This document shows positions 8,486 to 18,801 of a stretch of DNA of 64,000 nucleotides, piece after piece. Position 1 is the first letter of the stretch. Each line of letters begins with the position of its first letter. A program made the translations under genes and the position numbers. The stretch lies in assembly GCA_015234465.1 (NCBI GenBank), contig JADGNA010000023.1, positions 124,001 to 188,000 of the forward strand, written 5' to 3'. Source of the DNA: Salinibacterium sp. (lineage in GTDB: Bacteria > Actinomycetota > Actinomycetes > Actinomycetales > Microbacteriaceae). The notes under the pieces are model-generated. The model did not search any database. It had not been told where the DNA came from and worked only from the letters and a program-made list of their open reading frames with translations.

Positions 8486-10107
8486 GCGCGGTGCTCTCGG
8501 TGCGTGACCTGGGCGTCACGATCGGCCGTTCGACGATCGTCGACGGCGTCTCCTTCGATGTCCAACGCGGCCAGACGCTCGGCATCGTGGGGGAGTCGGG
8601 CTCCGGCAAGTCCATGACGGTGCTCGCCGCGACCGGCCTGATCGATGCGCCGGGCGCCGTCGTGACGGGCGCGAGTCGGCTGGGGTCGACGGATGCCGCG
8701 GGGCTCGACCTCGTCGCAGCGACGCCCACCCAGCTCCGACGAGTCCACGGCGACCGCATCGGGTTCATCTTCCAGGACCCCAGCACGTCCCTCAACCCGC
8801 TGCTCACGCTGGAACGCCAGCTCACGGAGGGCCCCGAAGCGCACCTCGGACTCACCCGCCGCCAGGCCCGGTCGCGTGCCCTTGCACTGCTCGACTCCGT
8901 CGGCATCCCGAACCCCTCGGACCGGCTCGCCGCCTACCCCCACCAGCTCTCTGGTGGGCAGCGCCAGCGCGTCATGATCGCGGTCGCGCTCGCCTGTGAC
9001 CCCGACCTGCTCATCGCCGACGAGCCCACGACGGCCCTCGACGTCACGACGCAGGCGCAGATCATCGACCTCGTGCGCGGCCTGCAGGAGGAGCGAGGGA
9101 TGGCGGTCGTGTGGATCAGCCACGACCTCGGCGTGATCGGCCAGGTTGCCGACGACGTCACGGTGCTCTATCGGGGAGAGGCGGTCGAGCAGCGGCCCAT
9201 CGTCGAGGTCTTCGACGAGCCCCGCCACGACTACACGCGCACCCTCCTCGACGCCCGGCCGGTGCTGGGCCTGGCCACTCCTGCGCCCGCCGATCCGAAC
9301 GCCGACGTGCTGCTGTCGATCCGCGACCTCGACGTCAGCTTTCCCATCACGACGGCGACCGGCAAGTCCACCGTGCACGCGGTGCGCGGCGCGAGCCTCG
9401 ACATCCGTCGCGGGCACACGCTGGGCCTCGTGGGGGAGTCGGGCTCCGGCAAGTCGACCGTCGCGGGCGTGCTGACGGGCCTCACCGAGCCGGCATCCGG
9501 CACCGTCACGCTGGAGGGACGCGACATCTTCGGGCGCCGCGGCACCGAGCTCACGCAGCTGCGACGCGAGATCAGCATGGTCTTCCAAGACCCGTTCTCA
9601 TCACTGAACCCACGGATGTCGGTGGCAGAGGCGATCGCGGAACCCCTCCGCGTGCACAGGCTCGCCGCGGGGGCCAAGGGTCGTCGCGGGCGAGTCGAGG
9701 AGCTGCTTGAGCTCGTGCGGCTGCCGCGCGAGTTCGCCGACCGGTTCCCGCACGAGCTCTCGGGTGGGCAGCGCCAGCGGGTCAGCATCGCCCGGGCGCT
9801 CGCGGTCGAACCGAAGCTCATGATCCTCGACGAGTCGACGGCATCCCTCGACGTGTCGATCCAGTCGCAGGTGCTTGAACTCCTCGCGACCCTGCAACAG
9901 GATCTGGGGCTCACCTATCTCTTCATCGCCCACGACCTCGCGATCGTGCAGCAGATGAGCCACGAGATCGCGGTCATGCGGCAGGGCGAGATCGTCGAGC
10001 TGTCAAGCAATGAGCGGCTCTACGCCGACCCACAGCACGATTACACGCGCACCCTGCTGGCGGCGATCCCGCCGGAGCGGCCGCGAGCGGCGGCCAGCGA
10101 AGCCTAA
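8482..10107 (+). CDS. peptide ABC transporter ATPase, fused DppD-DppF type
   Basis: 541 residues containing two complete ABC ATPase domains. Both have Walker A GESGSGKS (near residues 37 and 316) and signature LSGGQRQRV (near 155 and 425), and both keep good Walker B motifs, so both sites look active. The oligopeptide C-terminal extension (HDYTRTLL) follows each domain. The fusion replaces the separate DppD and DppF subunits. The ATG is preceded by AAGGAGG and overlaps the permease stop by four bases. Confidence 0.93.
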   Translation: MSAVLSVRDLGVTIGRSTIVDGVSFDVQRGQTLGIVGESGSGKSMTVLAATGLIDAPGAVVTGASRLGSTDAAGLDLVAATPTQLRRVHGDRIGFIFQDPSTSLNPLLTLERQLTEGPEAHLGLTRRQARSRALALLDSVGIPNPSDRLAAYPHQLSGGQRQRVMIAVALACDPDLLIADEPTTALDVTTQAQIIDLVRGLQEERGMAVVWISHDLGVIGQVADDVTVLYRGEAVEQRPIVEVFDEPRHDYTRTLLDARPVLGLATPAPADPNADVLLSIRDLDVSFPITTATGKSTVHAVRGASLDIRRGHTLGLVGESGSGKSTVAGVLTGLTEPASGTVTLEGRDIFGRRGTELTQLRREISMVFQDPFSSLNPRMSVAEAIAEPLRVHRLAAGAKGRRGRVEELLELVRLPREFADRFPHELSGGQRQRVSIARALAVEPKLMILDESTASLDVSIQSQVLELLATLQQDLGLTYLFIAHDLAIVQQMSHEIAVMRQGEIVELSSNERLYADPQHDYTRTLLAAIPPERPRAAASEA

Positions 10108-10235
10108 GGGTTGAGGAACGGGATGGGCTCGACGAACACGGTGTAGGCCCAGCCCGCGAAGAGCACCGCGGAGACGGTGACGAGAACCCAGGACCAGAAG
10201 GTGACCGCGCCGCGCGCGCCGTTGCGATTGCTCAT
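10104..10235 (-). CDS. small single-span membrane protein, 43 residues
   Basis: A 43-residue product: a short basic N terminus (MSNRNGARG), one hydrophobic segment of about 20 residues (SWVLVTVSAVLFAGWAYTVF) and a short PIPFLNP tail. Minus-strand TAGGAT (10248-10243) lies seven bases before the chosen ATG, so a leaderless start is likely. An earlier in-frame ATG falls inside that spacer. The stop codon overlaps the TAA of the convergent ATPase gene. It follows the MFS gene by 22 bases. No family is recognised. Confidence 0.6.
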   Translation of the reverse strand: MSNRNGARGAVTFWSWVLVTVSAVLFAGWAYTVFVEPIPFLNP

Positions 10236-10257
10236 GGCATCCATCCTACCCAGCGCG

Positions 10258-11616
10258 TCAGCGCTCGATGTCGACGTCCTTGGTCTCCTTGCCGATGATG
10301 AGCGACACGAGTGTGATCGCTGCCATGACGGCAAGGTAGACGCCCACGAGCACGGGGCTGCCGTCGGCGGTGGCCCACAGCCACACGGCGATGAAGGGGG
10401 CGACGGCCGCGCCGAGGATCGAGCTCACGTTGTAGGAGATGCCGGAGCCCGTGTAGCGCACGTTGGTGGGGAACAGCTCGGGCAGCAGCGCACCCATGGG
10501 TCCGAAGGTGAAGCCCATGAGGGTGAAGCCGATGATGAGCCACGCCATGACGCCCGCGAAGCCCGCGCCGAGGAGGGGCACCCACAGGAGCCCGAAGGCG
10601 ATGATGGCGAGCGTCACGATGATGAGCGTGCGGCGTCGGCCGAAACGGTCGGCGAGCGGGCCCGAGACGAGCGTGAAGATGCCGAAGAAGACGACGCCGA
10701 CGATCATCATGAGCACGAATGTCGTGTAGTCGTAGCCGAGTCCCGGCTGCACGCCGGAGTCCTGCGGGTCGATCGGGGCGCGCCCGTAGCTGAGCGAGAA
10801 CGTGGTCATGAGGTAGAAGAGCACGTAGGTCGCGAGCATGAAGAAGGTGCCGAGGATCAGCTCGCGCCAGTTGCGACGGACGACGAGGCCGAGCGGCAGC
10901 TTGACGACGCGTCCACCCGTGACGGTCTTGGAGAAGGCCGTGCTCTCGACGAGCTTGAGTCGCACCCACAGGCCCACGATGACCATGACGGCCGAGAAGA
11001 GGAAGGGGATGCGCCATCCCCACTCGAGGAAGGCCTCGGAGGGGCGGCTGGGGTCGTCGGAGGGGAGGAGCGCCGCGATGATGAGGAACAGGCCGTTGGC
11101 GATGATGAAGCCGATGGGGGCGCCCAGCTGCGGGAAGGTGCCGTACCAGGCGCGCTTGCCCTTCGGCGCGTTCTCCGTCGCGACAAGCGCGGCACCGCTC
11201 CATTCCCCGCCGAGCGCGAAGCCCTGGGCGAGGCGGAGGATGACGAGCAGGAGGGGCGCGAACCATCCGATGACCAGGTAGGTCGGCAGCACGCCGATGA
11301 GGAAGGTCGCGATGCCCATCGTGAGGAGGGCGGCGACGAGCGTCGTCTTGCGCCCGACCTTGTCGCCGAGGTGGCCGAAGAAGACGGCGCCGAGCGGCCT
11401 CGCGACCATGGCGGCGCCGAAGACCGCGAAGGAGGAGAGCAGCGCGGTCGTCTCGTCCCCTGCGGGGAAGAAGAGGTGCGGGAACACGAGCACGGCGGCG
11501 GTCGCGTAGACGTAGAAGTCGTAGAACTCGATCGTCGTGCCGACGAGGCTCGCGAGGATGACGCGGGAGCGCGGGTTCGCCGGGGTGGGCACTTCAGCGG
11601 TGGCGTTGACAGACAT
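10258..11616 (-). CDS. MFS transporter, metabolite:proton symporter (MHS) family
   Basis: 452 residues with 12 predicted membrane segments. The MHS (ProP/ShiA/KgtP-like) hallmarks are TTIEFYDFYVYATAAVLVF at the start of TM1 and GHLGDKVGRKTTL between TM2 and TM3. It should import an organic acid, osmolyte or aromatic compound by proton symport; the substrate cannot be chosen from sequence. ATG 11616 has AGGAAG seven bases upstream and is preferred to TTG 11622. It lies 65 bases after ribH on the same strand but has its own -10. Confidence 0.88.
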   Translation of the reverse strand: MSVNATAEVPTPANPRSRVILASLVGTTIEFYDFYVYATAAVLVFPHLFFPAGDETTALLSSFAVFGAAMVARPLGAVFFGHLGDKVGRKTTLVAALLTMGIATFLIGVLPTYLVIGWFAPLLLVILRLAQGFALGGEWSGAALVATENAPKGKRAWYGTFPQLGAPIGFIIANGLFLIIAALLPSDDPSRPSEAFLEWGWRIPFLFSAVMVIVGLWVRLKLVESTAFSKTVTGGRVVKLPLGLVVRRNWRELILGTFFMLATYVLFYLMTTFSLSYGRAPIDPQDSGVQPGLGYDYTTFVLMMIVGVVFFGIFTLVSGPLADRFGRRRTLIIVTLAIIAFGLLWVPLLGAGFAGVMAWLIIGFTLMGFTFGPMGALLPELFPTNVRYTGSGISYNVSSILGAAVAPFIAVWLWATADGSPVLVGVYLAVMAAITLVSLIIGKETKDVDIER

Positions 11617-11636
11617 GGGCAACTTCCTACGTGTAC

Positions 11637-11651
11637 GGATGATTCATCCTA
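11637..11651 (-). promoter_or_regulatory. -10 hexamer and palindrome upstream of the MHS transporter
   Basis: Minus-strand TAGGAT (11651-11646) overlaps GGATGAATCATCC (11649-11637), a 13-base palindrome with a single central base. It would cover the transcription start of the transporter gene, so an operator is likely. Its presence argues that the transporter is not simply the last gene of the riboflavin operon. Confidence 0.45.
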
Positions 11652-11681
11652 TGCCCGCGTGGCACGCCGGCCCCTCGCACG

Positions 11682-12167
11682 CTACGTCCGGATGCCTCGC
11701 AATACCACTGCCGTCGCAAGCGCCGCGGATGCCGCCTCCGCGCCCTTGTCCTCCTTCGACCCCGGCAGCCCGGCCCTGTCGAGGCCCTGCTGCTCGTCGT
11801 CGAGGGTGAGCAGCCCGAATCCGACCGGCTTGCCCGTGTCGAGGGCCACGCGGGTCAGGCCGTCGGTTGCCGCGGCGGAGACATACTCGAAGTGGGGAGT
11901 GCCACCGCGGATGATGACGCCGAGGGCGACCACCGCATCCGCACCGTTCTCGAGCGCCGCCTTCGCGACGACGGGCAACTCGAAGCTGCCCGGCACCCGC
12001 ACCTCCGTGATGGACGCACCGGATGCCTCGAGCACCCGCCGCGCGCCAGCGAGGAGCCCATCGGTGATGACCTCGTGCCATTGCCCGGCGACAATCGTCA
12101 CCGCCAGGCCCCGTCCGTCGAGCTCGGCCGCGCCGGTTTCAAACATCGGGGAACCCTCGCCGCTCAC
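11682..12167 (-). CDS. ribH: 6,7-dimethyl-8-ribityllumazine synthase
   Basis: 161 residues, the normal length. The enzyme condenses 5-amino-6-ribitylaminouracil with 3,4-dihydroxy-2-butanone 4-phosphate, the penultimate step of riboflavin synthesis. Recognisable are [13 protein letters not shown] and [14 protein letters not shown], with the catalytic His of the second motif. The GTG start overlaps the ribBA stop by four bases; ATG eight codons in is an alternative. It is the last rib gene behind the FMN riboswitch. Confidence 0.95.
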   Translation of the reverse strand: MSGEGSPMFETGAAELDGRGLAVTIVAGQWHEVITDGLLAGARRVLEASGASITEVRVPGSFELPVVAKAALENGADAVVALGVIIRGGTPHFEYVSAAATDGLTRVALDTGKPVGFGLLTLDDEQQGLDRAGLPGSKEDKGAEAASAALATAVVLRGIRT

Positions 12168-13465
12168 AGTGCCTGCTCCTTCTGGCTCTGGCGAGCCATC
12201 TCGACGGGGTCGACCCCGTTCACGTCGATGTGTTCGGGCAGGAGGTGCCCCATGCGGTCGCGCTTCGTCTCGAGGTAGCCCTCGTTGAGCGGGTCGAGGC
12301 CGACGAGGATGGGCACCTGCTCCGTCACGACGATGCCGCGATCGGTCAGCTGCTTGACCTTGTCGGGGTTGTTCGTGATGACCCGCACCGAGCCGAGGCC
12401 GAGGTCCTCGAGAATCGCGACCGCGGCGCCGTAGTCGCGTCCGTCGGCCGGCAGGCCGAGCGCGAGGTTCGCGTCGAGCGTATCGAGGCCCGCGTCCTGC
12501 AGCCGGTAGGCCTTCAGCTTGTTGATCAGCCCGATGCCGCGGCCCTCATGGCCGCGCATGTAGATGACGACCCCGTCGTCCTCGCGGATCTGCGCGAGCG
12601 CCGACTCCAGCTGCGGGCCGCACTCGCACTTCAGCGAGCCGAACACCTCACCGGTCAGGCACTCCGAGTGCACGCGAATGAGGCATCCGTCCTTCGGCTC
12701 TCCCGAGATGATCGCGACGTGGTCGGCGCCGCTCATGCGGTCGCGGTAGGCGCGCACCGTGAACTCGCCGAGCACGGTCGGCAGCCGAGTCTCGACCTCG
12801 AAGACGACCCGCGAGGTCTGCGGGATCTGCGCGCCGAGTGGTGCGGCCGTGTCGTCATCGAGTGCGTCCAGGTAATTGCTGAGCTCCTCGATCGTGATGA
12901 CGACGAGACCGTGTTCCTGCCCCAGGGCGATGAGGCCGGGCAGGCGCATCATCTCGCCCGAGTCCTCGACGATCTCGGCGATCGCGCCGACCGGCTCGAG
13001 GCCCGCGAGGCGCATGAGGTCAACCGTCGCCTCGGTGTGGCCCGCGCGCTCCCGCACGCCGCCATCGACGGCGCGGAGCGGCAGGATGTGCCCCGGCCGG
13101 ATGACGCTCGCCGGCGTCGACGCGGGGTCGGCGAGGGCACGCAGTGTCGTCGTGCGGTCAGACGCGCTGATGCCCGTCGTGATGCCCTCGGCCGCGTCGA
13201 CCGAGATCGTGTAGGCGGTGCCGCGCGGGTCCTCATTGTTGACGACCATGGCGGGAAGGTCGAGCCGGTCGGCGATCTCACGCGGCATGGGGGCGCAGAT
13301 GTAGCCGGAGGTGTGGCGCACCATCCACCCGATCCACTCGCGGCTCGCGAGCTGGGCCGAGATGATCACGTCTCCCTCGTTCTCGCGGCCCTCATCGTCG
13401 ACGACGATGATGGGCTTGCCAGCGCGGAGTTCCGCGATCGCGGCGGGGATTTCGGCGAGGCTCAT
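12164..13465 (-). CDS. ribBA: bifunctional 3,4-DHBP synthase / GTP cyclohydrolase II
   Basis: 433 residues. The N-terminal half (about 1-205) is DHBP synthase, with [12 protein letters not shown] and [10 protein letters not shown]...[12 protein letters not shown]. The C-terminal half is GTP cyclohydrolase II, with the zinc cysteines in [15 protein letters not shown] and the [10 protein letters not shown] loop. It supplies both starting compounds of riboflavin synthesis. ATG overlaps the stop of ribE by four bases. Confidence 0.96.
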   Translation of the reverse strand: MSLAEIPAAIAELRAGKPIIVVDDEGRENEGDVIISAQLASREWIGWMVRHTSGYICAPMPREIADRLDLPAMVVNNEDPRGTAYTISVDAAEGITTGISASDRTTTLRALADPASTPASVIRPGHILPLRAVDGGVRERAGHTEATVDLMRLAGLEPVGAIAEIVEDSGEMMRLPGLIALGQEHGLVVITIEELSNYLDALDDDTAAPLGAQIPQTSRVVFEVETRLPTVLGEFTVRAYRDRMSGADHVAIISGEPKDGCLIRVHSECLTGEVFGSLKCECGPQLESALAQIREDDGVVIYMRGHEGRGIGLINKLKAYRLQDAGLDTLDANLALGLPADGRDYGAAVAILEDLGLGSVRVITNNPDKVKQLTDRGIVVTEQVPILVGLDPLNEGYLETKRDRMGHLLPEHIDVNGVDPVEMARQSQKEQAL

Positions 13466-14091
13466 GGCTCGCTCCTCTCGGTGGTGCCCGCACTCGCGGG
13501 AGACTGCAGGCGCAGCATCCGCTGCACATGACGGGCGAGGATGTCGGTCTCGATGTTCACGCGGTCGCCCACCGCGCGCATCCCGAGCGTCGTGGCGCTC
13601 AGCGTTTCGGGAATCAGGGAAACCTCGAACCAGTCGTCGCCCACCGCGGAGACCGTCAGCGAGACGCCGTCGACCGCGATCGAACCCTTGTCGACGACGA
13701 GGGGCGCGAGTTCGGGGGAGAGGGAGAAGCGCAGGACCCGCCAGGCTTCGCCGGGAGTGACGCTGAGCAGCTCGCTCGTGCCGTCGATGTGTCCCTGCAC
13801 GATGTGGCCGCCGAGGCGCCCGTGCACGGGCGCCGCCCGCTCAAGGTTGACGCGCTCGCCCGGGCGGGGGCCCGTGAGGGTGCTCATGGCGATCGTCTGC
13901 GCCATGACGTCGGCGGTGAACCAGTCCTCGCCCTGGTCAACGACCGTGAGGCACACGCCACTCACAGCGATCGAGTCGCCGTGGCCGGCATCCGAGACAG
14001 ACTTGGGGGCGCGCACCGTGATGCGCGCGGCATCCGTCGATGGCTCCCAGGCGATGACCTCGCCCATTTCCTCGATGATTCCCGTGAACAT
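13462..14091 (-). CDS. ribE: riboflavin synthase, alpha subunit
   Basis: 209 residues beginning MFTGIIEEMG, the invariant start of riboflavin synthase, with two lumazine-binding barrel repeats (the second opens at HIVQGHIDG). It dismutates two lumazine molecules to riboflavin. The ATG shares one base with the ribD stop (TGATG). Confidence 0.96.
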   Translation of the reverse strand: MFTGIIEEMGEVIAWEPSTDAARITVRAPKSVSDAGHGDSIAVSGVCLTVVDQGEDWFTADVMAQTIAMSTLTGPRPGERVNLERAAPVHGRLGGHIVQGHIDGTSELLSVTPGEAWRVLRFSLSPELAPLVVDKGSIAVDGVSLTVSAVGDDWFEVSLIPETLSATTLGMRAVGDRVNIETDILARHVQRMLRLQSPASAGTTERSEP

Positions 14092-15248
14092 CAGTTGTCT
14101 CCCTGTTCGTATTGCTCGTCGAGCTCGCCGCCGAGCCCATCGCCGGTCGACCGGGCCCGACCGTCCTGTGCTTCGTGGGCGTGCGGCAGTGTCGAAACCC
14201 CGCCGCCCACCGGCCGCGCCGTCACCAGCACGTCGCCGCCGAGCACCTCAACCCCGCGGATCTCCAACCGCCGCGCCTCGCCGATCGTGCCGACGCCGAG
14301 GTCGCCGACGGCCGTGCGGCCCGAACCCAGCAGCTGCGCGCCGAGGTAGATCGAATACTCGTCCACGAGTCCCTGCGCGATGAATGCGCTCGCGAGCGTC
14401 GGGCCGCCCTCGACATAGAGGCGACGGATGCCGCGCCCATAGAGATCGGCCAGCATCGCATCCAGGTCGCGGCTCGCCGTGAGGATCGCCGCCTGTGGGT
14501 GGTGGAGCACGCGCGAGGATCGCGGCACGAGGGTCTCGCCGATCACGACGGGGATCGGCTGGTGCTCCATGAACTCTCCCGCTTCGCCGCGCGCAGTGAG
14601 GGAGGGGTCGTCGCTGAGCACGGTGCCGGTGCCGACCGCGATGGCGTCGCTCGCGGCCCGCTGCTCGTGCACTCGCTGGCGGGCGGCGGCGCCCGTGATC
14701 CACTGGCTCGTCCCGTCGGCGGCCGCCACGCGCCCGTCCAGGGTCGAGGCCCACTTGAGCGTGACCCAGGGGCGCTGTCGGCTCACCGCCGTGAGCCACG
14801 GATGCATCAGCTCCTGCACCTCGTCGGCGAGCACGCCACCCGCCACCTCGATGCCCGCGTCGCGCAGGGTCGCCGCACCATCGCCGGACTCGGCGCCGGG
14901 GTCCGCGACCGCGTAGACGACGCGGGAGACGTTCGCCGCGAGCAGTGCCTCCGTGCAGGGGCCGGTCAAGCCGGTGTGGTTGCAGGGTTCGAGGGTGACG
15001 ACGGCGGTCAGGCGGCTCGGCGCATCCGCCCCGAGCTTCGACAACGCGTCGACCTCGGCGTGCGGGGTGCCAGCACCCTTGTGCCAGCCCTCGGCGACGC
15101 GGTTGCCCGCCGAGTCGAGCAGCACGCATCCGACCTGCGGATTGATGCCCCACGCGGGGCCGCGCTGGGCCAGCGAGAGTGCGTGTCGCATGGCGTGCTC
15201 AAGCGCGTGCGCATCCCGCGCTTCGGTCTCGTGGCCTGTTTCGCTCAT
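14091..15248 (-). CDS. ribD: bifunctional pyrimidine deaminase / reductase
   Basis: 385 residues. The N-terminal deaminase domain has zinc ligands in PHAEVDAL and LEPCNHTGLTGPC. The C-terminal reductase domain includes RPWVTLKWASTLDGRVA and the GGPTLA loop. It carries out the second and third steps of riboflavin synthesis. The frame continues upstream, but ATG 15248 is chosen because GAGGA lies seven bases before it and family homology starts there. It is the first gene after the FMN riboswitch. Confidence 0.94.
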   Translation of the reverse strand: MSETGHETEARDAHALEHAMRHALSLAQRGPAWGINPQVGCVLLDSAGNRVAEGWHKGAGTPHAEVDALSKLGADAPSRLTAVVTLEPCNHTGLTGPCTEALLAANVSRVVYAVADPGAESGDGAATLRDAGIEVAGGVLADEVQELMHPWLTAVSRQRPWVTLKWASTLDGRVAAADGTSQWITGAAARQRVHEQRAASDAIAVGTGTVLSDDPSLTARGEAGEFMEHQPIPVVIGETLVPRSSRVLHHPQAAILTASRDLDAMLADLYGRGIRRLYVEGGPTLASAFIAQGLVDEYSIYLGAQLLGSGRTAVGDLGVGTIGEARRLEIRGVEVLGGDVLVTARPVGGGVSTLPHAHEAQDGRARSTGDGLGGELDEQYEQGDN

Positions 15249-15330
15249 CCCGGTCCTCGTGTCGTCTACACGTCTCCGGGGGTGCCGCGTACGGGCCATG
15301 GTGTCGCGATAGCGCGAACCACGTGTGCTT

Positions 15331-15480
15331 CCTCTCATCCGGACTGAGGGAGCGCAGCGAACTGCCATCCCATTACCGTCGGTGCCGGAATTTCACCGGC
15401 TCAACCGCCTTGCTGCTTTCGCAACGCCGCGGGTCGCGGACTATCACCGCCGGTTCGGATTCTCACCGACCCCGGAGCAC
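15331..15480 (-). promoter_or_regulatory. FMN riboswitch (RFN element)
   Basis: Read on the minus strand, the RFN core segments appear in order: GGGGTCGGTGAGAATCC, then GGCGGTGATAGTCCGCGACC, later GGTGAAATTCCGGCACCGAC, and the closing AGTCCGGATGAGAGG. These form the closing stem and the helices of the six-helix FMN aptamer. It ends about 80 bases before ribD and should turn the rib operon down when FMN is plentiful. Whether it acts on transcription or translation was not resolved. Confidence 0.95.
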
Positions 15481-15493
15481 GTACTGTGCTGCA

Positions 15494-15499
15494 GTCTAC
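15494..15499 (-). promoter_or_regulatory. -10 hexamer of the rib operon promoter
   Basis: TAGACT on the minus strand lies 13 bases before the start of the RFN element, so transcription should begin at about 15486, just ahead of the aptamer. No good -35 is visible. Confidence 0.55.
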
Positions 15500-15555
15500 A
15501 ACGCGCGCATCTGCGGACTATTCCGGATGCCACTCCGCGGAACGACGACGCGGGC

Positions 15556-16119
15556 TCAGGCGGTGGGCCAACCCGCCTTCACTCTGCGCGCGTCCCCTGC
15601 GTCGATGCGCCCACGCCAGGAGAGCGGATGCTCTCCCCCTGCGTCAGGGCGACGGCCCGCCCCCTCGCCCTCAAACGTGAAGCCGCACTTGCGCGCGACA
15701 CTCGCCGACGCCATGTTGCCGGTCAGGCACTCCCATCCTACCGACTCGACCCGCAGCGGATTCGCCGGGTCGAAGGCCCAATCGAGCACCCCGTGGACGG
15801 CCTCAGGCATGAAGCCCTGGCCTCGGTGCTTGGCGCCCAACCAGAAGCCGATGTCATCCGCCGTCACGCGCCGCAGTGAGATGACGCCGACGAACTCGCC
15901 GTCGGCACGGATGCCCCAGGTCAGCTCCTCGCCGGATGCCCAGCCGCGCTCGGTGAACGCGACGAACTCGCGCGCCTTCTCGAGCGTGTACGGCTGCGTG
16001 ATGGCGGGGATGTACTTCGACAGCACGGGATCCTGGCAGTGCTCGTGGATCGCCTCGACATCGTCGGGCGTGGGGGCCGAGAGCACGAGCCGCTCGGTGC
16101 GAAGTTCAAAGGGATGCAT
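15556..16119 (-). CDS. GNAT-family N-acetyltransferase
   Basis: 187 residues of the Acetyltransf_3 (RimJ/RimL) type: FELRTERLVLSAPTPDD at the N terminus, FWLGAKHRGQGFMPEAVHGV as the acetyl-CoA loop and NMASASVARKCGFTFEG near the end. It should acetylate an amine, perhaps a protein N terminus or a small molecule. The open frame extends far upstream, but that part overlaps trpS in another frame and is not real. ATG 16119 lies ten bases after the trpS stop, so the two are probably cotranscribed. Confidence 0.85.
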   Translation of the reverse strand: MHPFELRTERLVLSAPTPDDVEAIHEHCQDPVLSKYIPAITQPYTLEKAREFVAFTERGWASGEELTWGIRADGEFVGVISLRRVTADDIGFWLGAKHRGQGFMPEAVHGVLDWAFDPANPLRVESVGWECLTGNMASASVARKCGFTFEGEGAGRRPDAGGEHPLSWRGRIDAGDARRVKAGWPTA

Positions 16120-16129
16120 GAGAGAGGCG

Positions 16130-17432
<1,303 letters not shown>

Positions 17433-17444
17433 AGCAATCAGTGC

Positions 17445-18428
17445 TCACCGGCCTAAGGACCGTAAAATCCGCCGAATTGGGGTGCGGGGCGGCGGCATCC
17501 ACCCGTGATCTTGCAGCCGCATCGCTATGTTGCCGAGCAGATTAGTCGAGTTGCGCAGATCGGCTTTCGAACCTCGGATGTGGCGGTATCCCGCATTCTC
17601 GAGTCGCGGGACTCGCGCGATGTCCTTCTCCCATTGCCGGGGATCGGTGCGGTGGAGATCCCCTTCATAGTCAAACGTCGTGAACCAGCGTCGCCAGCGA
17701 AGGTCCGGCTGCGCGAGGAACTCGCCTTCAACGGTCCAAAGCTCCTCATTCACCTCAGGCTCTGGCAGCCCCGCATCGACAGCGCGTACTCGAATGGTTG
17801 ATTCCGGTGGAGAGTCTGCGCGGCTACTCAGGCGTGGCGCAGCTCGGAGGAGCGCGGGTCGTCCCCGGCGGCCTTCGAACCGAGCAATGGCCAGCGACAG
17901 CGCCTCGGGGGTGAGTCGCAGCAGCGGAGGGCGCTTCCTCCACACGAGGAAGTCTCCCGCGGCAATGAGTTCCTCCTCAGTGAGAAGCGCGGCCAGATCG
18001 CACCAGGTCCGCTCGGCGCTGGTGAACCGCATGCCGCGGGACTCGACGATGTCCTCGCTGGCGATTCGGAGGCGGTGGCTGCGGATACGAGCGCCGGTGG
18101 CGGGCACCATTCCGACAGGAACGGAGACGTCGAGGGAGATCGAGTTGAGCGGCTGGAGCTGTGAGTCGAGCCTCGGGGGAAGCGGGATGCCGTGAAGCGA
18201 GGCAGCGGTCACGTGTGAGTAGAACGCATGCCGCGGCATCCGGACAGCGTAAGCGGCGGCGACGTCGTCAACGTTCGCGATCGCGCCAGCAGCCGCCCGA
18301 ACTCCTCGGAACGGAGCGACCAGATCGGGACTGCGCAGGCGTCCGGGTGTGAGGGCCGCGGCTCTCACGTCATCGATGCTGAACGCGCGTCCGCGAAGCT
18401 CGTCGGGGAGGGGTACGAGTCGAGGCAT
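17445..18428 (-). CDS. AbiEi-like protein with Vsr/DUF559-type nuclease-like C-terminal domain
   Basis: 327 residues of a kind common in actinobacteria. The N-terminal 200 residues resemble the AbiEi-type antitoxin/transcription-factor region (HAFYSHVTAASLHGIPLP and TSAERTWCDLAALL). Around residues 235-305 is a PD-(D/E)XK-like pattern: QPDLRW, FDYEGDLHR near 251, then RLENAGYRHIRG. By family analogy it could bind or cut DNA, but no activity is established and no toxin gene adjoins it. GC and style fit the neighbourhood. Palindromic repeats stand in pairs on both sides. Confidence 0.7.
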   Translation of the reverse strand: MPRLVPLPDELRGRAFSIDDVRAAALTPGRLRSPDLVAPFRGVRAAAGAIANVDDVAAAYAVRMPRHAFYSHVTAASLHGIPLPPRLDSQLQPLNSISLDVSVPVGMVPATGARIRSHRLRIASEDIVESRGMRFTSAERTWCDLAALLTEEELIAAGDFLVWRKRPPLLRLTPEALSLAIARFEGRRGRPALLRAAPRLSSRADSPPESTIRVRAVDAGLPEPEVNEELWTVEGEFLAQPDLRWRRWFTTFDYEGDLHRTDPRQWEKDIARVPRLENAGYRHIRGSKADLRNSTNLLGNIAMRLQDHGWMPPPRTPIRRILRSLGR

Positions 18429-18549
18429 CCCGCCACGTTTCCATGCTCGTAGCGTCTCAGGATGAAGCGGGCCTGCTTGCGTGGAAGGAGCACCGCTGCA
18501 GCGCCTGCGGAGGACTCAGCGGGGCGCGCATGCCGGGCCCCGGGGCCTC

Positions 18550-18733
18550 GAGTGTGGAGAATGCGCGCTACCCCGCGAGCCTGTGGCGCGCATCTTCGAC
18601 ACTCACGCCCGGTGTGCGGAGGAAAGGAGTGCGTTCCTGTACGGGCGCGTGAACGTGCGAGTCGGATGCAACGGCGGCGAGTGTCGAGAACATGCAGCAT
18701 CGAATGAAGCGTTGGCGCAGATCGTCAACACTC
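18550..18733 (+). repeat. pair of palindromic repeats on the start side of the AbiEi-like gene
   Basis: Elements at 18550-18604 and 18679-18733 are the same family and orientation as those at 17253-17432, with starts 129 bp apart. The first is the best hairpin: its 22-base arms (18550-18571 and 18583-18604) match at 18 positions around an 11-base loop and share GAGTGT and ATGCGCGC. The 370-bp gap they occupy between the gene start and xthA holds no credible gene. Confidence 0.75.
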
Positions 18734-18801
18734 ACCGCTTGCGCGCCAGGAGCGGGGAACGACGCCAATACGGGCGTGGACGAGGCGGAGTGAGCGAGCG
18801 C

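Noticed and set aside
17445-18428. Complete type IV toxin-antitoxin pair
   Set aside because: Only an AbiEi-like region is seen; no AbiEii nucleotidyltransferase toxin gene adjoins either this locus or 47783-48742.
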